From assembly GCF_030863805.1 (NCBI RefSeq), contig NZ_CP132957.1, forward strand, positions 2,480,001-2,544,000: a stretch of 64,000 nucleotides of DNA. The letters run 5' to 3'. Positions 58,982 to 64,000 of this stretch are shown here, piece by piece. Position 1 is the first letter of the stretch. Every line of letters begins with the position of its first letter. This stretch comes from Kineothrix sp. MB12-C1 (GTDB lineage: Bacteria; Bacillota; Clostridia; Lachnospirales; Lachnospiraceae). The notes under the pieces were generated by a model, which did no database searches, had not been told where the DNA came from, and worked only from the letters and a program-made list of their open reading frames with translations. The translations under genes and the position numbers were made by a program.

Positions 58982-60136
58982 ATGGAAGTATATTTGGATA
59001 ACTCGGCTACAACAAGATGTTTCGACGATGTGGCTTCCCTTATGACACAAATTATGTGTGAGGATTATGGGAACCCGTCCAGTCTGCACTTAAAGGGAGT
59101 ACAGGCGGAGAGCTACATCAGGTATGCCAAAGAAACTATAGCAAAGATACTAAAGGTAAGCGAAAAGGAGATTTTTTTCACATCTGGCGGAACGGAAGCG
59201 GATAATATTGCTTTAATAGGTGCGGCATGGGCGAATCATAGAAGAGGAAAGCATCTCGTTACGACGGCAATTGAGCATCCGGGGATTATGCAGACAATGA
59301 AACACCTGGAGGAAGAGGGCTTTCGTGTCACTTATCTTCCGGTGGATAAAAACGGCTTGATTCGTGAAGCGGACTTGGCAAATGCGATAATGAGGGATAC
59401 GATACTCGTTTCCATTATGCATACGAACAATGAAATCGGAGCGTTGCAGCCAATTGCAGAAGCGGGAGCGCTTATTAAACGGAGGAATCCAAATACTTTA
59501 TTTCATGTGGATGCGGTACAGGGCTTTGGTAAGTTCCATATCTATCCGAAGAAGATGAATGTCGATATGCTTTCTGCAAGCGGACATAAAATCCACGGTC
59601 CCAAAGGGGTAGGATTTCTATATATTAATGAAAAGACGAAGGTAAGGCCAATCAGTTTCGGCGGCGGACAGCAAAACGGTATCCGTCCGGGAACAGAAAA
59701 CGTGCCCGGATCGGCGGGATTGGCGAAAGCAGCAGAAATGCTCTATACCAATCTGGATGAAGAAGTGAATATGCTCTACACCTTGAAACAGAAGTTCGTC
59801 GATGGGGTGACGAGAATTGAAGGAGTCAATGTAAATGGATTGACGGGAAGAAACAGTGCGCCTCATGTAGTTAGTGTATCTGTCAGAGGGGTCAGAAGTG
59901 AAGTGCTCCTTCATGCTCTGGAAGATAAAGGAATCTATGTATCAGCAGGAAGTGCTTGCTCAGCACGTAAACCACAGCCGTCAGCCACCTTGAAGGCGAT
60001 CGGTGTGGAGAGAGATTTGTTGGAATCTACGATACGTTTTAGCTTTTCAGTCTTTACAACTGTAGAGGAAATCGATTATACTTTACAGACGATGTACGAT
60101 ATGATACCGATGCTTCGAAGATATACGAGACATTAA
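58982..60136 (+). CDS. cysteine desulfurase (NifS/IscS family)
   Basis: PLP enzyme that takes sulfur from cysteine, 384 residues. MEVYLDNSATT starts the protein, SGGTEADN and the Schiff-base Lys203 in SGHKIHGPKG follow, and Cys326 in SAGSACSARKPQPS carries the persulfide. The short, tight loop around Cys326 is of the NifS/IscS type. The ATG at 58982 is chosen: the AGGAG at 58965 is 12 bases away, whereas it touches the ATG at 58970. It is followed by thiI, so it probably supplies sulfur for 4-thiouridine in tRNA. Confidence 0.93.
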   Translation: MEVYLDNSATTRCFDDVASLMTQIMCEDYGNPSSLHLKGVQAESYIRYAKETIAKILKVSEKEIFFTSGGTEADNIALIGAAWANHRRGKHLVTTAIEHPGIMQTMKHLEEEGFRVTYLPVDKNGLIREADLANAIMRDTILVSIMHTNNEIGALQPIAEAGALIKRRNPNTLFHVDAVQGFGKFHIYPKKMNVDMLSASGHKIHGPKGVGFLYINEKTKVRPISFGGGQQNGIRPGTENVPGSAGLAKAAEMLYTNLDEEVNMLYTLKQKFVDGVTRIEGVNVNGLTGRNSAPHVVSVSVRGVRSEVLLHALEDKGIYVSAGSACSARKPQPSATLKAIGVERDLLESTIRFSFSVFTTVEEIDYTLQTMYDMIPMLRRYTRH

Positions 60137-60147
60137 CGAGAAAGTCG

Positions 60148-60172
60148 GTAACTACTCAGCAGGTCTGTGTAT
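60148..60172. repeat. half-copy of the palindromic element
   Basis: GTAACTACTCAGCAGGTCTG matches one end of the 148-bp element at 19 of 20 bases, with no matching second end. Just downstream of the desulfurase stop. Confidence 0.6.
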
Positions 60173-60195
60173 TTATGAAGATCGATAGATGATGT

Positions 60196-60216
60196 CCCGC
60201 GGTGTTGCGCCGCGGG
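60196..60216 (+). promoter_or_regulatory. GC-rich hairpin directly before the thiI ribosome site
   Basis: CCCGCGG, 7-base loop, CCGCGGG: a perfect 7-bp GC-rich stem, unusual in this AT-rich DNA, ending one base before TAGGAGG. It could modulate thiI translation. Confidence 0.5.
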
Positions 60217-60231
60217 TAGGAGGATAATAAG

Positions 60232-61413
60232 ATGTTTACAGCTTTTTTGATAAAATATGCCGAAATAGGTATTAAAGGAAGGAACAGATATATTTTTGAA
60301 GATGCTTTAGTACAGCAGATAAAATATGCGGTGAAAAGGTGTGATGGTGAATTCAAAGTTTATCGGACACAGGGAAGAATTTATGTAGAAGCGTTATCGG
60401 AATTCGATTTCGATGAAGTGGTGGACAACCTTAAGACAGTCTTTGGTATTTCCGGTATCTGTCCGGTAGTTTATGTAGAGGACGAGGGCTTTGAAAAGCT
60501 GGGAGAAGAAGTTGTTAAGTACCTCGGGGAAGTATACCCGGAGCAAAATAAAACGTTCAAAGTACATGCCAGAAGAGCGAGGAAAAATTACCCACTGAAT
60601 TCCATGGAAATCAACAGTGAAATGGGCGGTGTTATTCTGGATAGCTATCCTGAGATGCGTGTGGATGTTCATAATCCGGATATTATGTTGAACATAGAGA
60701 TTCGGGAAAAAATTTATATTTATTCGGAGATTATTCCCGGACCGGGTGGAATGCCTGTAGGCACAGGCGGAAAGGCAATGCTCCTTTTATCAGGAGGTAT
60801 CGATTCACCGGTGGCGGGATATATGGTTGCCAAGCGCGGTGTGAAGATCGATGCGGTATATTTTCATGCACCTCCGTATACGAGTGAACGTGCGAAACAG
60901 AAGGTAGTGGATTTGGCCAAGTTAGTTTCCCGCTATACAGGCCCTATTTACCTGCACGTTATTAATTTCACGGATATTCAGTTATATATTTATGAGAAAT
61001 GTCCTCACGATGAACTTACTATTATTATGCGCCGCTATATGATGCGTATTGCGGAGAGGATTGCAAGGCAGACGGAGTGCCTTGGACTGATTACAGGAGA
61101 GAGTATCGGTCAGGTAGCTTCACAGACGCTACAGAGCCTGGCTGCAACAAATGAAGTGTGTACGATGCCTGTTTATCGTCCCCTGATTGGTTTTGATAAG
61201 ATGGAAATTGTGGAAGTTTCAGAGAAAATCAATACTTATGAGACGTCTATACTTCCTTATGAGGATTGCTGCACCATTTTTGTGGCGAAGCATCCGGTTA
61301 CTAAGCCGAACCTTAATATTATAAGGAAGCATGAAGAGAATCTGGCGGAGAAGATTGAAGAATTGGTGGAAACCGCGCTTGCAAATGATGAATTGATCAT
61401 AGTGCATCAATAA
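60232..61413 (+). CDS. thiI: tRNA 4-thiouridine synthase ThiI
   Basis: Adds sulfur to U8 of tRNA after adenylation, 393 residues. It has an N-terminal ferredoxin-like domain, a THUMP domain (about 60-165) and an ATP-pyrophosphatase domain with PP-loop LLSGGIDSPVAGYM near residues 184-197 and DCCTIFVAKHP near 345. It lacks the C-terminal rhodanese domain of the E. coli protein, as is usual in Firmicutes, so it depends on a partner desulfurase, encoded just upstream. Start has TAGGAGG. Confidence 0.95.
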   Translation: MFTAFLIKYAEIGIKGRNRYIFEDALVQQIKYAVKRCDGEFKVYRTQGRIYVEALSEFDFDEVVDNLKTVFGISGICPVVYVEDEGFEKLGEEVVKYLGEVYPEQNKTFKVHARRARKNYPLNSMEINSEMGGVILDSYPEMRVDVHNPDIMLNIEIREKIYIYSEIIPGPGGMPVGTGGKAMLLLSGGIDSPVAGYMVAKRGVKIDAVYFHAPPYTSERAKQKVVDLAKLVSRYTGPIYLHVINFTDIQLYIYEKCPHDELTIIMRRYMMRIAERIARQTECLGLITGESIGQVASQTLQSLAATNEVCTMPVYRPLIGFDKMEIVEVSEKINTYETSILPYEDCCTIFVAKHPVTKPNLNIIRKHEENLAEKIEELVETALANDELIIVHQ

Positions 61414-61439
61414 TCTACATGAATACATTTTATTTGTAA

Positions 61440-61632
61440 AATACACGTAAGGACACCTTCGACACGGAGTGCTTTTATTCCGCGCGCGCAGCTGCGCATC
61501 CGTTTTATGTAATGGAAGCACTTCCCTATTACATAAAAAAAGCACTCGGAAAACTCCGAATGCCTTTCGCACTTATGTTGCAATCACATTTCATGTATGG
61601 CCTGTCTGGGTAGACACGGCCCTTAGTACATG
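61440..61632. terminator. palindrome-rich region with terminator of the HPr-like gene
   Basis: On the minus strand, GCATTCGG, loop, CCGAGTGC and seven T (61563-61535) form a strong terminator for the HPr-like gene. Further stems: TTTTATGTAAT... with ATTACATAAAA (61503-61538), GCGCAGCTGCGC (about 61487-61498), and CATGTATGGCC... with a GGCC/CATG arm (61592-61632). Convergent with thiI. Confidence 0.75.
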
Positions 61633-61863
61633 TTAAATCATGTAAGGTTTCAATGCATCGAGAACTACTTCTGCATTGTCTTCTGCATGAATATTCAGAT
61701 CGATTGGTTTTGATAAATCCAAGCTGAAGATACCCATAATGGACTTCGCATCAATCACATATCTGCCGGATACTAAATCAAAATCATAGTCGAATTTCGT
61801 AATATCGTTTACAAAAGATTTTACCTTATCAATGGAATTTAAAGAAATCTGAACTGTTTTCAT
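61633..61863 (-). CDS. HPr-like phosphocarrier-fold protein without His15
   Basis: 76 residues in the HPr fold. KSIMGIFSLDL keeps the regulatory serine (Ser41 here, Ser46 in HPr), and TKFDYDFDL aligns with the SKFNSDINL segment. The active-site stretch GIHARPA is replaced by NSIDKV, so the phosphoryl-accepting His15 becomes Ser. It cannot act as a PTS carrier but could be phosphorylated at Ser41 by HPr kinase and act as a co-repressor with CcpA, as Crh does in Bacillus. A GAGG-type site precedes the start. Single-gene unit. Confidence 0.85.
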   Translation of the reverse strand: MKTVQISLNSIDKVKSFVNDITKFDYDFDLVSGRYVIDAKSIMGIFSLDLSKPIDLNIHAEDNAEVVLDALKPYMI

Positions 61864-61965
61864 TGGTTTCTACCTCCTTGATGTTTTCATGCCTTCTGTT
61901 ATAATACTAACGGTTGGATTGGTAAAAGTCAATGCTAAAACAATACAAAAAAAGTGAGGAATAAT

Positions 61966-63342
61966 ATGAAAAGTGTAGCATTACATAACCTGGGGTGTAA
62001 GGTGAATGGATATGAACTGGACGTAATGCAACAAATGTTACAAGAAAAGGGATATAATATTGTATCTTTTGATGAATGGGCGGATATATATATCGTTAAT
62101 ACATGTACTGTGACAAATATTGCAGATAGAAAGAGCAGGCAAATGCTCCATAAAGCACGCAAATTGAACCCTAAGGCAGTGGTGGTAGCTGCAGGCTGTT
62201 ATGTGCAGACCGGCAAGGAAGATATTATCAAAGATGTGGGCGTAGATTTGGCGATTGGGAATAATAAAAAGAAAGAGCTTGTCTCTATTCTGGAAAAATA
62301 TCTGGAAGAGTGCGGCAAGGGAGAAAGTGGAAAAGCAAACGAAAAAACGAATGAAGAAACAGAAGTCGGACTCTGGAATGAAAAGACGCTGGATGATACG
62401 ACGATTATCGATATAGGAAGCATTAGTGAATTCGAAAATATGGAGCTGAAAGAGACTTCCGGGAATACCCGCGCTTATATTAAGGTGCAAGATGGCTGTA
62501 ATCAGTTCTGCTCTTACTGCATTATTCCTTATGCGAGGGGCAGAGTGAGAAGTCGAAGACAAGAAGATGTTCTTCAAGAAATCACAGGGCTTGCAAAGCA
62601 TGGTTATAAAGAAGTAGTGTTAACAGGAATTCATATCAGCTCTTATGGCGTTGATTTCGGAGCGCCTGCGCTTCCGGAACTTATAAAAGCCATTCATGAA
62701 GTGGAAGGAATTGAAAGAATTCGTTTAGGTTCCCTGGAACCCGGAATTATTACGGAGGAGTTTGCAGAGAAACTGCGTATACTTCCTAAGTTCTGTCCGC
62801 ATTTCCACTTGTCTCTTCAAAGTGGCTGTGATGAGACTTTGAAAAGAATGAATAGGAAATATACCTCAGGGGAATACTACGAAAAAGTGAAGCTTTTACG
62901 TCGGACCTTTGATAATCCGGCTATTACTACTGATATTATCGTAGGATTTCCGGGAGAAACAGAAGAAGAATTCCAGATCACAAGAGCATATTTAGAGAAG
63001 ATAAAGCTCTATGAAATTCATGTTTTCAAGTACTCCAAGAGAAAAGGCACCCGTGCGGCGGAAATGGAACATCAGGTAACGGATGAAAAAAAGACGCAGA
63101 GAAGTAATATACTTTTGGCAATGGAGAGAGAGAATTCTACAAGTTATAGAGCGGAATACATAGGAAGAGAAATAGAAGTACTGTTCGAGGAAGAGAAAGA
63201 GATAGATGGAGTGCTCTACCAGACAGGCCATACTGCACAATATGTAAAGGCGGCGAAGAGGGCTGAAGGGACCTTATCCAATCAATTGATAAGCGGTAAA
63301 GCAGTAGGCTTTTTGCAGGGAGATATCTTGCTCATGGAATAA
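61966..63342 (+). CDS. mtaB: tRNA (t6A37) C2-methylthiotransferase MtaB
   Basis: Radical-SAM enzyme that converts t6A to ms2t6A at tRNA position 37. It has 458 residues: UPF0004 domain with Cys in LGCKVN, VNTCTVT and AAGCYVQ, a radical-SAM cluster CNQFCSYC near residue 165, and a C-terminal TRAM domain. An insertion rich in Lys/Glu (about 125-140) lies between the first two domains. The start at 61966 follows GTGAGGA; the frame extends four codons back to a GTG within that site. Confidence 0.94.
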   Translation: MKSVALHNLGCKVNGYELDVMQQMLQEKGYNIVSFDEWADIYIVNTCTVTNIADRKSRQMLHKARKLNPKAVVVAAGCYVQTGKEDIIKDVGVDLAIGNNKKKELVSILEKYLEECGKGESGKANEKTNEETEVGLWNEKTLDDTTIIDIGSISEFENMELKETSGNTRAYIKVQDGCNQFCSYCIIPYARGRVRSRRQEDVLQEITGLAKHGYKEVVLTGIHISSYGVDFGAPALPELIKAIHEVEGIERIRLGSLEPGIITEEFAEKLRILPKFCPHFHLSLQSGCDETLKRMNRKYTSGEYYEKVKLLRRTFDNPAITTDIIVGFPGETEEEFQITRAYLEKIKLYEIHVFKYSKRKGTRAAEMEHQVTDEKKTQRSNILLAMERENSTSYRAEYIGREIEVLFEEEKEIDGVLYQTGHTAQYVKAAKRAEGTLSNQLISGKAVGFLQGDILLME

Positions 63343-63407
63343 AGAAATCATTAAATTAGTGTAAATTGATTGAATTTTCCAGATGGATGGGGTAATATTA
63401 AAAGATA

Positions 63408-63555
63408 ATAACTATTCAACAGGTTTGCGCATTTACTGCGCTGACCGTAAGAATACGTGGAACAGTAAGTGAAAATCCCACCACCGAAGGTGATTTTAAT
63501 GGATTTTCATAAAGCAATCTTTGCTTTTGTAACGGAGAGGGGACCGAACTGTTAC
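63408..63555. repeat. 148-bp dispersed palindromic element, copy 2 (inverted)
   Basis: Starts ATAACTATTCAACAGG and ends CCGAACTGTTAC. It is the reverse complement of 48558-48705, equal in length, without gaps, about 131 of 148 bases identical by eye. It lies between mtaB and ireB. Internal TTTTAATGGATTTTCA produces a short spurious reading frame shared with copy 1. Confidence 0.85.
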
Positions 63556-63596
63556 ATGATAGGACGTAATGCAACAGTAGATAAGGGCGTGGTGAT

Positions 63597-63866
63597 ATGC
63601 AGGATTTTGGTAATACACAATTTTTTAACGTGGAGACGGAACCGGAGACAGGTGTGGAAGTAGTTTTGTCTACCGTATATGAAGCATTGACTGAGAAGGG
63701 GTACAACCCTGTGAATCAGATTGTAGGGTATATTATGTCCGGAGACCCAACATATATTACGAGCCATAAAAGTGCGAGAAGCCTTATTATGAAAGTGGAG
63801 CGAGATGAATTAGTAGAAGAGCTGCTTACCAAATATATTGAGGCGAAGCGCTGGAAGAATGGTTAA
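63597..63866 (+). CDS. ireB: IreB-family regulatory phosphoprotein (UPF0297)
   Basis: 89-residue protein of the IreB/YrzL family. NTQFFNVE near the N terminus contains the Thr region that is phosphorylated by the PASTA kinase in Enterococcus, and [20 protein letters not shown] and [14 protein letters not shown] are the family signature. In enterococci it reduces cephalosporin resistance; role here unknown. It precedes ruvX, the standard Firmicute order. Confidence 0.95.
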   Translation: MQDFGNTQFFNVETEPETGVEVVLSTVYEALTEKGYNPVNQIVGYIMSGDPTYITSHKSARSLIMKVERDELVEELLTKYIEAKRWKNG

Positions 63867-63932
63867 GCATTCGAAATGAATTATAATATTCAATGAATAA
63901 AGAACATTCGTGGAAGGATATAAGGTGAATCC

Positions 63933-64000
63933 ATGCGTATTATGGGCTTGGATTTCGGGTCGAAGACGGTAGGAGTGGCAATTAGCGATGCGTTGTTACT
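63933..64000 (+). CDS. ruvX: Holliday junction resolvase RuvX/YqgF (3' end beyond window)
   Basis: Only the first 22 codons are present: MRIMGLDFGSKTVGVAISDA. GLDFGSKTVGVA is the RNase H-like N-terminal motif of RuvX with its catalytic Asp. An AAGG lies about 7 bases before the ATG at 63933. It follows ireB by 66 bp, as in other Firmicutes. Confidence 0.9.
   Translation, partial: MRIMGLDFGSKTVGVAISDALL

Overview
The window looks like the chromosome of a low-GC, Gram-positive, anaerobic gut-type Firmicute, most likely a Lachnospiraceae (Clostridium cluster XIVa) species. Reasons: AT-rich DNA with strong AGGAGG-type ribosome sites; many MalFG-type sugar ABC importers without ATPase genes; YesM/YesN two-component and AraC/LacI regulators beside glycosidases; small DUF6171 and DUF6465 proteins typical of this group; an HrcA/CIRCE heat-shock locus; and IreB-RuvX. 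The genus was not determined.

Layout. (1) 1-4840: 3' end of a GH51 arabinofuranosidase, a DUF6171 protein and an SBP-permease-permease importer. (2) 4935-13106: a divergent AraC regulator facing an alpha-galactoside operon (SBP, two permeases, GH36), then a chemoreceptor. Tandem operator-like repeats lie in the divergent promoter. (3) 13417-23178: YesM/YesN-type sensor and regulator, two permeases, SBP, GH43 and a second chemoreceptor. (4) 23366-27709: Hsp20 with a CIRCE-like operator, Lgt, an AEC transporter and glycerol kinase. (5) 27849-46210: a beta-mannan/galactoglucomannan oligosaccharide locus: GH36, LacI, AraC, SBP, two permeases, a cellobiose 2-epimerase::GH130 fusion, a second GH130, CE2 and CE17 esterases, a third chemoreceptor and a GH1::mannose-6-phosphate isomerase fusion. 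(6) 46472-64000: aminotransferase, patatin, UppP, DUF6465, hrcA-grpE-dnaK-dnaJ, DUF3048 lipoprotein, prmA-rsmE, cysteine desulfurase-thiI, an HPr-like protein without the phosphoryl-accepting histidine, mtaB, ireB and the start of ruvX.

How it works together. The mannan locus encodes nearly a whole intracellular pathway. Oligosaccharides are imported, deacetylated by CE2 and CE17, stripped of galactose by GH36 and shortened by GH130 phosphorolysis to mannose 1-phosphate. Mannobiose is epimerised to mannosyl-glucose and phosphorolysed by the two halves of one fused protein. Mannose 6-phosphate, made by a mutase not seen here, is isomerised to fructose 6-phosphate by the domain fused to the GH1 enzyme. 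No extracellular mannanase, phosphomannomutase or ABC ATPase is in the window. Three importer operons end in or contain a chemoreceptor gene, suggesting sugar taxis tied to sugar uptake.

The most novel-looking items are the two enzyme fusions in one operon, a dispersed palindromic element (two 148-bp copies in opposite orientation plus several short derivatives), a possible structured leader ahead of uppP, tandem AraC-type operators, and the His-less HPr-like protein. All calls come from reading the sequence; no database search was run.
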